From Bradyrhizobium sp. SSBR45G (GTDB lineage Bacteria > Pseudomonadota > Alphaproteobacteria > Rhizobiales > Xanthobacteraceae), in assembly GCF_030159255.1 (NCBI RefSeq), contig NZ_BSCT01000056.1:1-36592 (forward strand): 36,592 bases of DNA. Reading direction: 5' to 3'. The translations under genes were made by a program, and so were the position numbers. Positions 16,601-23,291 of the stretch are shown piece after piece (position 1 is the stretch's first letter; every line of letters starts with the position of its first letter). The notes under the pieces are model-generated. The model was not told where the DNA came from and searched no databases. It was given only the letters and a program-made list of their open reading frames with translations.

Positions 16601-16747
16601 GGTCGTGACGTTCACGACCGTGTTGGACAGTTTTGGATATTGCCGGATCGGCAGCTCGAACGCGGCGCGCAGGCCGAGCAGCAGGATGAGCAGGCTGACG
16701 ACGACCGACAGCACCGGACGCTTGATGAAGATATCGGTGAAACGCAT
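13649..16747 (-). CDS. RND multidrug efflux pump, inner-membrane subunit
   Basis: This 1032-residue proton-driven exporter of the AcrB/MexB class (hydrophobe/amphiphile efflux) begins MRFTDIFIKRPVLSVVVSLL, the usual first helix. Two large periplasmic regions follow helices 1 and 7. The proton relay is visible as Asp400-Asp401 in GLVVDDAIVVVENI and a lysine near 913 in LITKHGILMVEFANE. It is slightly shorter than AcrB (1049). It lies downstream of the fusion-protein gene with an 82-base gap and ends at a strong terminator. There is no outer-membrane factor gene beside it, so it must use one encoded elsewhere. Substrates cannot be read from the sequence. Confidence 0.95.
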   Translation of the reverse strand: MRFTDIFIKRPVLSVVVSLLILLLGLRAAFELPIRQYPKLSNTVVNVTTVYPGASADLIQGFITTPLEQAVASAEGVDYITSSSVQGTSTIQVFVKLNFDPNQALTEVLAKVNSVRYLIPKESNDPIVTKTTGQTTSVMYLGFSSEELSGSAISDYLTRVVQPVLSTVDGVAAANILGGQTFAMRIWLNPDKMAGRNVSPTDVAAAIAANNFQSAAGQAKGYFIVSNVTTNTGLTDVNQFKRMIVKAKDGGFVRMEDIATIELAAQSTDASVAFNGERAIFIGVDATPQGNPLNIVKGVRALFPDLQRNLPPSMKMKVAYDSTKFIQSSIDEVEHTLGEAVLIVIVVIFLFLASLRSVIIPVVTIPLSLIGVCTMMLALGFSINLLTLLAMVLAIGLVVDDAIVVVENIHRHLEEGKAPVQAALQGAREIVGPVISMTITLAAVYAPIGFLGGLTGSLFREFAFTLAGSVVVSGVIALTLSPMMCSVLLKSADEGRFARLVNRVFGAMTRWYGRQLDRSLDYRPVTALFALTILGLVGFLYMHTAKELAPEEDQGIVFSVTKAPKYANIDYINFYTDKLDKAFAKFPETDLRFVLNGINGPQGGFAGMLLKPWDERTRSSIKLKPLVQAELSKIEGINAFAFNLPALPGGPGGLPVQMVISSTNGFQAVYEQMAKLKAAARKSGMFIVSDSDLDFNQPVVKVWINRSKASDLGITMQSIGNTLAVLLGGNYINRFNLEGRSYQVIPQVPRDKRLSPEALSGYYVATAAGQQVPLSTVVNIETATDPNSLTHFNQLNSATFSAVPMPGVTVGQAVDFLEKEAKNLPSGFSHDYLADARQYVQEGNQLAITFGFALIIIFLVLAAQFESLRDPLVIMISVPMAIVGALIPLFFGLATMNIYTQVGLLTLVGLITKHGILMVEFANELQLSEGLDRRRAIETSARIRLRPILMTTAAMVTGLIPLLTATGAGAASRFSIGLVVVAGMSIGTLFTLFVLPAVYTVIATDHQAAAKSKRAREIAQFDAEPEPVLKAS

Positions 16748-16829
16748 CGCGGCAATCCCGTCAGCAGAAGTCAGGTGAGGTCCGAACGGGCCGCCTCGAC
16801 GAGACGGCCCGGCATTGGCTCATGGTCGA

Positions 16830-18020
16830 TCAGTAGCGTGGCGGCTTGGCCGGCACCGGCGGCGGCGGATCGGTCGAGATCGCGACCGCAGCGCCGGACT
16901 GGATCTTGAGCTGGCCGACGGCGACGACGCGGTCGCCTTCCTTGAGGCCCTTGAGGATCACGGCGCGGCCATTGATCCGGTCACCGGTCTGCACATAGAT
17001 GCGATCGGCCGTCAGCGTGGTCTTGCCGTCATCGGTCTTCTTCTCGTTGATCAGGAACACCGAGTCGCCATAGAGCGTGTAGTCGACGGCCGTCTCCGGC
17101 ACCGTCAGCACCGGCGGCTTGTCCGGCAGCACCACGGTGGTGGTTGCGAACATGCCGGGCTTGAGGATGCGCTCGGGATTGGCGATCGTCGCCTGTACGC
17201 GGATGTTCCGCGTATCGGTCGCGATCTGCGGCTCGATGGTGGTGATCTTGCCCTCGAACGTCTTGCCCGGATAGGCATCGACGCCGACGCGCACGGTCTG
17301 CCCCACCTTCAGCTGGCCACTGTCCTTCTCGGTCACGGTGAAGTTGACCCACAGCTCGGAGAGATCGGTCAGCGACACGATCTGCGTGCCGGCGGACAGA
17401 TACTGGCCGACCTCGACCTTGCGGACGCCGAGGTCGCCGTCGAACGGCGCGCGCACCAGCTTCTGCGCGATCAGCGCCTCGGTCTTGGCGACGCCGGCCT
17501 GCGCCTGATCAAAGGCGGCCTGGGCCTGATCGACGGTCGCCTGCGGGCCGAACTGGCGCGAGGCCAGCTGCTTGGCGCGGTCGAGCGACAGCTGCGCCAC
17601 CGTCACCTGGGCCTTGAAGTTGGCGAGGTCGCCCTGCTCCGGCGCATCGTAGAGCTGCACCAGCGGCGTACCCTGCTTCACCGTCGTGCCCGGCATGAAC
17701 ATGATCTCGGTGATGCGGCCTGACGCGTCCGAGGTGACGTTGACCTGGTGCACGGCGGCGAGATCGCCGACCGCCGTCAACAGGTTCGGCACCGTCTCGG
17801 TGGTCGCACTCCCGATGCTGACGTTCAGCGGCGGCGGCTTCATGTTGGCGAAGAACTGCGCGATCATCTTGTCGCGGAACATGTTGAACCACACGAAGCC
17901 GCCGACCAGCGCCGCGAGCAGCAGGCCGACCACGATGAACCACAGCACCGGGCGGGTACGCTTGCGCGGCTTGTCGTCGATCGGCTTGCCAGAGAGCTTG
18001 GGTTCCGTCGCAATGTTCAT
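16830..18020 (-). CDS. Periplasmic adaptor (membrane fusion) protein of the RND pump
   Basis: This 396-residue protein links the inner-membrane pump to an outer-membrane channel. A cytoplasmic basic head (KPRKRTRP) precedes a membrane anchor at about 27-48. Then come the first lipoyl half (VTSDASGRITEIMFMPGTTV), a short coiled-coil hairpin (about 120-175), the second lipoyl half (LVRAPFDGDLGVRKVEVGQY) and the beta-barrel domain. The start at 18020 is one base after the TetR stop (TGA-C-ATG), so translation is coupled to the regulator. The C-terminus is proline-rich (DPPPPVPAKPP). Confidence 0.92.
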   Translation of the reverse strand: MNIATEPKLSGKPIDDKPRKRTRPVLWFIVVGLLLAALVGGFVWFNMFRDKMIAQFFANMKPPPLNVSIGSATTETVPNLLTAVGDLAAVHQVNVTSDASGRITEIMFMPGTTVKQGTPLVQLYDAPEQGDLANFKAQVTVAQLSLDRAKQLASRQFGPQATVDQAQAAFDQAQAGVAKTEALIAQKLVRAPFDGDLGVRKVEVGQYLSAGTQIVSLTDLSELWVNFTVTEKDSGQLKVGQTVRVGVDAYPGKTFEGKITTIEPQIATDTRNIRVQATIANPERILKPGMFATTTVVLPDKPPVLTVPETAVDYTLYGDSVFLINEKKTDDGKTTLTADRIYVQTGDRINGRAVILKGLKEGDRVVAVGQLKIQSGAAVAISTDPPPPVPAKPPRY

Positions 18021-18021
18021 G

Positions 18022-18723
18022 TCATGCACTTTCTGCCGTCGCCGGCCGGGCCGGAGGTTGCGACAATTCGTGGTCGAGATGGTAGGCAATCGCAGCGTCG
18101 GTCAGTCCGATGCCGCGCAGGATGAACTCGCTGAGCTGCCGCTCCAGACTAACCGCGGTTCCATAGGGCACGCAGGGCGTCGACGGAAGCCGGGTCAAGG
18201 CCGCCATCAATACGGTGTGATGCGCGAACCAGAACAGATCTCGCGGGGCTGCCGCCAGGCGGACCGCATCACCAGCCGCAACGGCGCTTTCAAGCGAGTT
18301 AACGAATTTGCCGCCGATCAGATCATCGATCTTGGTATAGAGCAGCCGCGCGAACTCGCCGTCGTCGAGATGGCTGGTGGCCATCAGCCGCAGCCGCTGC
18401 TCCTCCTCGTCATTGGGGCCGTCGGCGATGCCGAGGAAATGGCGCACCATTCCGGCCATCAGCTTGACCAGCATCGCGGTCGAAGGTTCCTGTCCCAGCA
18501 GCAGCTCGAAATCCGGATCGGCCTCGCATTCTTCGGCGAGGATCTCGGCATAGAGCGCCGCCTTCGACGGGAAATGCTTGAACAGCAGCGCCTCCGAGAT
18601 CGCCGCCGCTGCGGCCACGCTCTTCGTCGTCGTGCCGGCATAGCCGTGGCGCGCAAAGCAGCGCTTGGCTGCGCCAAGGATCAGCTGCCGACGGAGATCG
18701 CTTGTCATGCGCAAAGTGGACAT
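18022..18723 (-). CDS. TetR/AcrR-family repressor of the RND operon
   Basis: This 233-residue regulator has the TetR DNA-binding domain near the N-terminus, with helix-turn-helix at about 30-51 (TTTKSVAAAAAISEALLFKHF), followed by a ligand-binding helical domain. It is the first gene of the operon and its stop is one base from the adaptor start. A palindrome lies just upstream of its start codon over the promoter, so it should repress itself and the pump until a ligand binds. The start could instead be the ATG at 18708, as both fit the family. The 18723 start lies only 6 bases inside the palindrome, which leaves a very short leader. Confidence 0.9.
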   Translation of the reverse strand: MSTLRMTSDLRRQLILGAAKRCFARHGYAGTTTKSVAAAAAISEALLFKHFPSKAALYAEILAEECEADPDFELLLGQEPSTAMLVKLMAGMVRHFLGIADGPNDEEEQRLRLMATSHLDDGEFARLLYTKIDDLIGGKFVNSLESAVAAGDAVRLAAAPRDLFWFAHHTVLMAALTRLPSTPCVPYGTAVSLERQLSEFILRGIGLTDAAIAYHLDHELSQPPARPATAESA

Positions 18724-18728
18724 CGCCT

Positions 18729-18744
18729 GTGAGTAAATACTCAC
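18729..18744. promoter_or_regulatory. Probable TetR operator
   Basis: GTGAGTAAATACTCAC has perfect 7-base arms (GTGAGTA / TACTCAC) around two bases. It lies just downstream of a TTGACA box and over the place where the -10 element should be, directly before the regulator gene. This is the expected layout for TetR-family autoregulation. Confidence 0.7.
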
Positions 18745-18752
18745 TTGATCCA

Positions 18753-18758
18753 TGTCAA
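18753..18758 (-). promoter_or_regulatory. -35 box of the RND operon promoter
   Basis: TTGACA on the minus strand is a perfect consensus -35 hexamer. The best -10 candidate (TTTACT) is 15 bases further and falls inside the operator palindrome. The -35 is convincing, the -10 weak. Confidence 0.55.
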
Positions 18759-18979
18759 GAAACCTGCCGCAACGCAGCAGCAATCAGCAGGCAAGTCCAT
18801 GAAATCACAGGAGAGAAATCGGCTCAGCCGAAGGCATGTTTGTACCGCGACAACAAGGCGGATCTGCGGCACGCTGGGGTGGTGAGGGCGCGGACGGACA
18901 CCGGCGAGCGCATTTCCTTCCGCGGCCGGCCGTGCGACGGTCGCGGCAACCAACGACAATCGACCGGGAGGACCAGGGG

Positions 18980-20218
18980 ATGACCGACGAGGCCGCGCTC
19001 GCCCATGATTTCGATCTCGAGCGCCTGACGCCGGAGTTCTACGCCGACCCCTACCCGACCTATCGGGCGCTGCGCCGGCATGCGCCGGTCAAGCGCCTGC
19101 GCAACGGCGCGTATGTCCTCACCCGCTACGACGATCTCGTCACCGCCTACAAGGCGACGAAGGCGTTCTCCTCGGACAAGAAGCGCGAGTTCGCGCCGAA
19201 ATACGGCGCCTCGCTGCTGTACGAGCACCACACCACGAGCCTCGTCTTCAACGATCCGCCGGCGCACACGCGTGTCAGGCGCCTGATCATGGGCGCGCTG
19301 TCGCCGCGCGCGATCGCCGAGATGGAGCCTGCGATCATCGCGCTGGTCGATGGGCTGCTCGACGGCATCGCGGCCAAGGGCCGCTTCGACCTGATCGCGG
19401 ATTTTGCCTCGGCCATTCCGATCGAGGTGATCGGCAATCTGCTCGGCGTGCCGCATGACGAGCGCGCCCCCTTGCGCGACTGGTCGCTCGCGATCCTCGG
19501 CGCGCTGGAGCCGGTGCTGTCATCCGCGCAATTCGACCGCGGCAATCGGGCCGTTGCGGAATTCCTCGCCTATCTCGAAGGCCTCGTCGCCCGCCGGCGC
19601 GCCGCCCCCGGTCATCCCGAACGCGACGTGCTGACGCGGCTGATCCAGGGTGAGGCCGATGGCGAGCGGCTGAGCGAAAAGGAGCTGCTGCACAATTGCA
19701 TCTTCCTGCTCAATGCCGGCCACGAGACCACGACCAATTTGATCGGCAACGGCCTGGTCCTGCTGTGCGAGCACCCGGCCGAGCGGCGGAAGCTGATCGA
19801 AGCACCCGGCCTGATCCGCACCGCCATCGAGGAGATCCTGCGCTACGAGAGCTCGAACCAGCTCGGCAACCGCATGACGACCGAGCCGGTCGAGCTCGGC
19901 GGCGTGAGGTTGGAGGCCGGCACCTCGGTCACCCTGTGCATCGGCGCCGCCAACCGCGATCCCGCCCAGTTCGACGACCCCGAACGCTTCGACATCACCC
20001 GCCTCGCCAACCGCCACCTCGCCTTCGGCACCGGCGCCCATCAATGCGCGGGGATGGCATTGGCCAGGCTGGAGGGCGCGGTGGCGATCGCGCGGTTTCT
20101 GGCGCGGTTTCCGAACTATCAGCTGGATGGGGAGCCGGTGCGGGGTGGACGCGTCAGGTTTCGGGGGTTTGCGAGCGTGCCGTGTGTGGTTGACGACAGA
20201 CCTGGCTATAACAATTGA
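18980..20218 (+). CDS. Cytochrome P450
   Basis: This 412-residue soluble bacterial P450 is a haem monooxygenase. The I-helix oxygen-activation motif AGHETT is at 246-251, the K-helix ExxR at Glu285-Arg288, and the haem loop is HLAFGTGAHQCAGMALARLE with Cys356 as the axial ligand. Length and the lack of a membrane anchor fit class I enzymes that take electrons from a ferredoxin and a reductase. AGGGG precedes the ATG at 18980; the open frame upstream is not typical of the family. It is divergent from the TetR operon and has no ferredoxin gene nearby; a ferredoxin-reductase-type enzyme lies at 27412-28647. The substrate is unknown. Confidence 0.93.
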   Translation: MTDEAALAHDFDLERLTPEFYADPYPTYRALRRHAPVKRLRNGAYVLTRYDDLVTAYKATKAFSSDKKREFAPKYGASLLYEHHTTSLVFNDPPAHTRVRRLIMGALSPRAIAEMEPAIIALVDGLLDGIAAKGRFDLIADFASAIPIEVIGNLLGVPHDERAPLRDWSLAILGALEPVLSSAQFDRGNRAVAEFLAYLEGLVARRRAAPGHPERDVLTRLIQGEADGERLSEKELLHNCIFLLNAGHETTTNLIGNGLVLLCEHPAERRKLIEAPGLIRTAIEEILRYESSNQLGNRMTTEPVELGGVRLEAGTSVTLCIGAANRDPAQFDDPERFDITRLANRHLAFGTGAHQCAGMALARLEGAVAIARFLARFPNYQLDGEPVRGGRVRFRGFASVPCVVDDRPGYNN

Positions 20219-20270
20219 CCCCCGAACTCGACAGAGAGACGAACGTCGGCGCGGCGATGTCGGTGCGCTC

Positions 20271-20297
20271 CCTCTCCCCGTTCTTCACGGGGAGAGG
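20271..20297. repeat. Hairpin after the P450 gene
   Basis: CCTCTCCCCG and CGGGGAGAGG are perfect 10-base arms around a 7-base loop. It may act as a terminator-like structure for the P450 gene although no T-run follows. It belongs to a repeat type common in the genus. The rest of 20219-20399 shows nothing else. Confidence 0.6.
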
Positions 20298-20399
20298 GGC
20301 GGGGTGAGGGGCGGCCACACGGGCGGTGTAGCTTCCGTTCAATGAACTAATCATCACGCATCATTCGCGTGCGCGCTGCTTCATCAAACTCTTCACTGC

Positions 20400-20972
20400 T
20401 CAATCTGCCCAGTGAAACAATGCGTCGAATGCACGATACGGCGGATCACAGAGTATCGTCGGCACACGACTGTCCTCTGGCAGTAGCTGCCCGAGATCAT
20501 CCTTCCGCAGCCGAACAAGGCCCCTTTGGATAAGGCGCGGCTCCAATTCTCCAAACAGATCAGCCACTGGCTGATGAGTGAAATCATCAACCAGTTCGAA
20601 TGACGGCAGGTAGCTGCGCCCGCCGCCGTTGACGTTCCATGATTTGGTCCCTTCGCCGACCACGAAATAGGGCGACAGCCGGCTGAATAGAACGAAGAGT
20701 CCCGTATATCCGCGACATTCCGGACTGGAAGAAACTTTGAACCGGTCGTTATCCCGATAAAACCACGCATCGATGTAGGACGCGTATCCCGAACCATAGT
20801 CCTCCCACTCGATCTCCGACGAGAGGACAAACTCACGGCACAGATCCTCACAGATCGCCCTGTAGAAGCCGACGATCTCCCCCTCGTCGTTGGAGGACCA
20901 TGGCGATTGGTCGGAGATGCTCTGTCCGTGCAGAAGCTTCTTCAAGACATCATCTGAGCAGAGCTCGAGCAT
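20400..20972 (-). CDS. Unrecognised protein, possibly an orphan immunity-type protein
   Basis: The start at 20972 gives 190 residues and is preceded by a very good ribosome-binding site (AAGGAGAGGTG). The frame stays open upstream, so a longer form from 21125 (MKSVFLRGRF) is possible. I recognise no catalytic motif, signal peptide or membrane helix. The protein is acidic and aromatic-rich: WEDYGSGYASYIDAWFY, then RLSPYFVVGEGTKSW, and a tail CDPPYRAFDALFHWAD. This tail pattern (VPTIL..PPY..FDALFHW.D) reminds me of uncharacterised proteins found beside Rhs or type VI effector genes, but that is memory only. By eye the gene has lower G+C and more mixed codon use than its neighbours, which suggests horizontal gain. 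No toxin gene lies beside it. Confidence 0.65.
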   Translation of the reverse strand: MLELCSDDVLKKLLHGQSISDQSPWSSNDEGEIVGFYRAICEDLCREFVLSSEIEWEDYGSGYASYIDAWFYRDNDRFKVSSSPECRGYTGLFVLFSRLSPYFVVGEGTKSWNVNGGGRSYLPSFELVDDFTHQPVADLFGELEPRLIQRGLVRLRKDDLGQLLPEDSRVPTILCDPPYRAFDALFHWAD

Positions 20973-21234
20973 CACCTCTCCTTCGCGACCGAATTCGACT
21001 CGTCTCTTCACCATACCGATCAACGGGCTGCTCACTCGCGCTGCTGTCGACGCAGAATGCACGATTGGCCAGCTCTTCACAAAGGTCCCCGTCGGAAATC
21101 GCCCGCGCAGAAAAACTGATTTCATCAGCGGGCTCAGACGGATACCCACATCCAGCCGTTCCCGCGAAATACTTCTCTTTCGTCTTATCAGAATTCATGA
21201 TTTACTCCCGCCGTCCCGCCTCACAAGAGGGGCG
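20973..21234. other. Upstream region of the unrecognised gene
   Basis: This stretch has mixed base composition like the gene at 20400-20972. On the minus strand an ATG at 21198 follows GGGAG, and its frame stays open for 82 codons down to 20950, overlapping the gene in a different frame. It may be a chance frame, or the 5' part of an older gene before a frameshift. I cannot decide. Confidence 0.35.
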
Positions 21235-21640
21235 CTTCGCGGTCGTCACGAACGTCGAGGCGGGATGCGGTGGGCGTGTTGGTGCTGCGCGTGAGGTCTC
21301 CTTGCGCGGACGAACAGCAGTGATGCGCACGGTCAAGTCGCGTGGTCCTGGCACCCCGAAGCTGGTGTCACGCCCGTGCTGGCGCTCACGCGCCGCGCGG
21401 GCAACGGTGGCCAGAAAGCCCGGCGCACCGGGGAGAGCGCGAAGCAGCCGTCAAACCATCGCGCGGGGAATGCCGGGTGTTCTCGGCTGAACCTGTGGTT
21501 CCTGCCGCCTGCATTTTTTTCCGCAGGCGGGCCATGGGTGCGGCCAGCGCCCGGCATTCCCCGTGCCCTCTTCCCAAAGAGGGCAGGAGAACAGCAAAGC
21601 TCGGACGCGACAGCGCGCCGCGAGATAGCGAACACATGTC
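21235..21640. repeat. Long intergenic repeat element with hairpins
   Basis: No reading frame here looks like a protein. The stretch contains GGTCAAGTCGCGTGGTCCTG and CACCCCGAAGCTGGTGTCAC, which I associate with a long non-coding repeat found in many Bradyrhizobium and Rhodopseudomonas genomes and often mis-annotated as small proteins. Near 21470-21567 the pieces GGGGAATGCCGGGTG and CGCCCGGCATTCCCC pair. Inside them CCGCCTGC and GCAGGCGG form a hairpin with a T-rich loop. The element boundaries are approximate. Confidence 0.5.
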
Positions 21641-21677
21641 TCACCATCATTACGGCGAGCTTGATCACAAGTCTCAC

Positions 21678-21762
21678 CCGTCATTGCGAGCGAAGCGACG
21701 CAATCCAGGGCCTCGCACGCGACTCTGGATTGCTTCGTCGCTGGCGCTCCTCGCAATGACGG
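21678..21762. repeat. Palindromic intergenic repeat, CGTCATTGCGAG family, copy 2
   Basis: CCGTCATTGCGAGCGAAGCG mirrors CTCCTCGCAATGACGG, with the inner pair GCAATCCAG / CTGGATTGC as in the copy at 7052-7133. It lies just beyond the 3' end of bciA and may serve as its 3' structure. Confidence 0.85.
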
Positions 21763-21776
21763 GGAGATATAGGGGC

Positions 21777-22784
21777 TCAGAAGACCGCGTGATCGCCGCG
21801 CTCGGCCTCGGCCTCGCCGCGGATCAACTGAGCGTAGTAGTCGAACAGCGTCTCCGAGCCCGTCGACGGCGTGGCGTCGGCGTCGTAGCGACCGGTGGCG
21901 GGGTTCAGCACCAGCATGGATTCGGTCGCGTAGTAGCGGCCGATGCGGGCGAGCTCGGCCTTGTCGGCGAGCGACGGCGCGATCCGCCCGGAGATGCTGA
22001 GCCCGGCGATGATGCCATCGAGCAGCGCCACCGGGACGCGCCGGATGTTCGGCTTGCGTCCGAGCAGCGCGAACAGATGCTCGCCCTGTTCGATCGGCGT
22101 GATGGCCGGGCCAGGGCCGCCGATCGGCAGCACCCGGTTCCAGCGGCGCTCGTCATCGAGGCAGCCGGCCAGATAGTCGCCGAGGTCGTTGTCGCTGATC
22201 GGCTTGCACGCCGTCAGCCGGCCGTCGCCGAACACCAGATAAGGCCGGCCCTGCTGGACCCGCGCGACCTGGCCCGACAGCGACTTGAAGAACGCGGTGG
22301 GCCGGACGATCGAATAGGTCACGCCCTGCTCGATCAGCCGCGCCTCGAATGCCAGCTTCGCCTGCTGGAACGCCAGCAGCGGCTTCTGCACGCAGATCGC
22401 CGACAGCAGCACGAACTGCGTGATACCGGCGTTGCGTGCTCCGTCCAAGACGTTGACGTGGGCCTGGTAGTCGATCGCCTGGGCATCGCGCGGGACACCG
22501 GTCCGCGACGCCATGCAGGACACGACGGCGTCGAAGCGCTCGCCGCGGAAACCGTCACGCGCGAGCGAGAGGGGATCGGTGACGTCACCCGTCCTGACGG
22601 TCACGCCCGCGGGCAACGACGCGCTGTCGTCCGGCGCGGCGCGCGAACGCATGAAGCAGACCACCTCGTGACCGCGCGCCAGCAGCGAACGCACGGTGGC
22701 CCGGCCGATCGTCCCGGTCGCGCCGAGCATGAAGACACGGCAGGGACGCAGCACGGCAGCAGCATGATCGGATGGCGACATCAT
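21777..22784 (-). CDS. bciA: 8-vinyl reductase of (bacterio)chlorophyll synthesis, BciA type
   Basis: This 335-residue NADPH-dependent enzyme reduces the C8 vinyl group of divinyl (proto)chlorophyllide to ethyl. The Rossmann motif FMLGATGTIGRAT is at 19-30. Features I associate with BciA follow: CMASRTGVPRDAQAIDY, FVLLSAICVQKPLLAFQ, YSIVRPTAFFKSLSGQV, FGDGRLTACKPISDNDLGDY and YYATESMLVLNPATGRYDA. The start is ATG-ATG at 22784/22781; no good ribosome-binding site is seen, so the exact start is unsure. It stands alone among repeats, without other photosynthesis genes in the window. Its presence suggests a phototrophic strain. A different NAD-binding reductase of the atypical SDR group is the main alternative. 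Confidence 0.85.
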   Translation of the reverse strand: MMSPSDHAAAVLRPCRVFMLGATGTIGRATVRSLLARGHEVVCFMRSRAAPDDSASLPAGVTVRTGDVTDPLSLARDGFRGERFDAVVSCMASRTGVPRDAQAIDYQAHVNVLDGARNAGITQFVLLSAICVQKPLLAFQQAKLAFEARLIEQGVTYSIVRPTAFFKSLSGQVARVQQGRPYLVFGDGRLTACKPISDNDLGDYLAGCLDDERRWNRVLPIGGPGPAITPIEQGEHLFALLGRKPNIRRVPVALLDGIIAGLSISGRIAPSLADKAELARIGRYYATESMLVLNPATGRYDADATPSTGSETLFDYYAQLIRGEAEAERGDHAVF

Positions 22785-23138
22785 CGGCGGGAACGGAACG
22801 TTGAAAGACGACCCGACCTATATCACGTCCCACGGACCTCCGATGCTCGGGACATCTGGTCGGCCACGCGACCGCCGCGCCGTCCCGGGCCTCATGGTTC
22901 GAGACGCGCCTGCGGCGCTCCTCACCATGAGGGGCAAAAGCCGGGGCACTGCCCACCGGACCACGAACACGCCAAGAGGCGTGTTCATGGAGAGGGGCCA
23001 GCTCTGAAACCGGGGCTGCACCTGGACCATGGACCGCGTGCTCATCGACAGGACCTAGCGCACTCATTTCGGGCGCACTCAATTCGATTGACGACGCCTC
23101 AATTGCCGACATTGCCGTCCCAGCCAACGGCCTTTGAC
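22785..23138. other. Repeat-containing gap upstream of bciA
   Basis: There is no convincing gene. The gap holds a palindromic element at 22890-22932 and a perfect hairpin AACACGCC-AAGA-GGCGTGTT at 22966-22985. The bciA promoter should lie between 22785 and about 22880; I see no clear consensus elements or PpsR-type site there. Confidence 0.5.
22890..22932. repeat. Palindromic intergenic repeat, CCTCATGGT family
   Basis: CCTCATGGT and ACCATGAGG are perfect outer arms around GACGCGCCTGCGGCGCTCC. A diverged copy in opposite inner orientation is at 23139-23185. Confidence 0.75.
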
Positions 23139-23185
23139 CCTCACCCTGAGGAGCCCGCCAAAGGCGGGCGTCTCGAAGGGCGAGG
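23139..23185. repeat. Palindromic intergenic repeat, CCTCATGGT family, copy 2
   Basis: CCTCACCCT and AGGGCGAGG are the outer arms (one mismatch); GCCCGCC-AAA-GGCGGGC is an inner hairpin. It lies downstream of the VOC gene and may form its 3' end structure. The rest, 23186-23291, shows nothing further. Confidence 0.7.
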
Positions 23186-23291
23186 CCCCTGGCCTTTCGG
23201 CTCTCAAGCCGATGCGAGACCACCGCCTGAACGCATCTGCGGCGCTTCCCACCAGGAGAGGAAAGATCTCGAACAGCCGTATCGAACCACC

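Noticed and set aside
13730..16909. A 1059-residue plus-strand open frame
   Set aside because: It is the antisense of the RND pump gene. Long antisense frames are expected at this G+C, and its composition (Asp, His, Arg, Gln-rich) is not that of a real protein.
20271..20297. Rho-independent terminator of the P450 gene
   Set aside because: The hairpin is strong but no T-run follows, and it is of a widespread repeat type, so it is listed as a repeat.
7052..21762. CRISPR array
   Set aside because: The repeats are scattered, palindromic and of several classes; there are no regularly spaced direct repeats and no cas genes.
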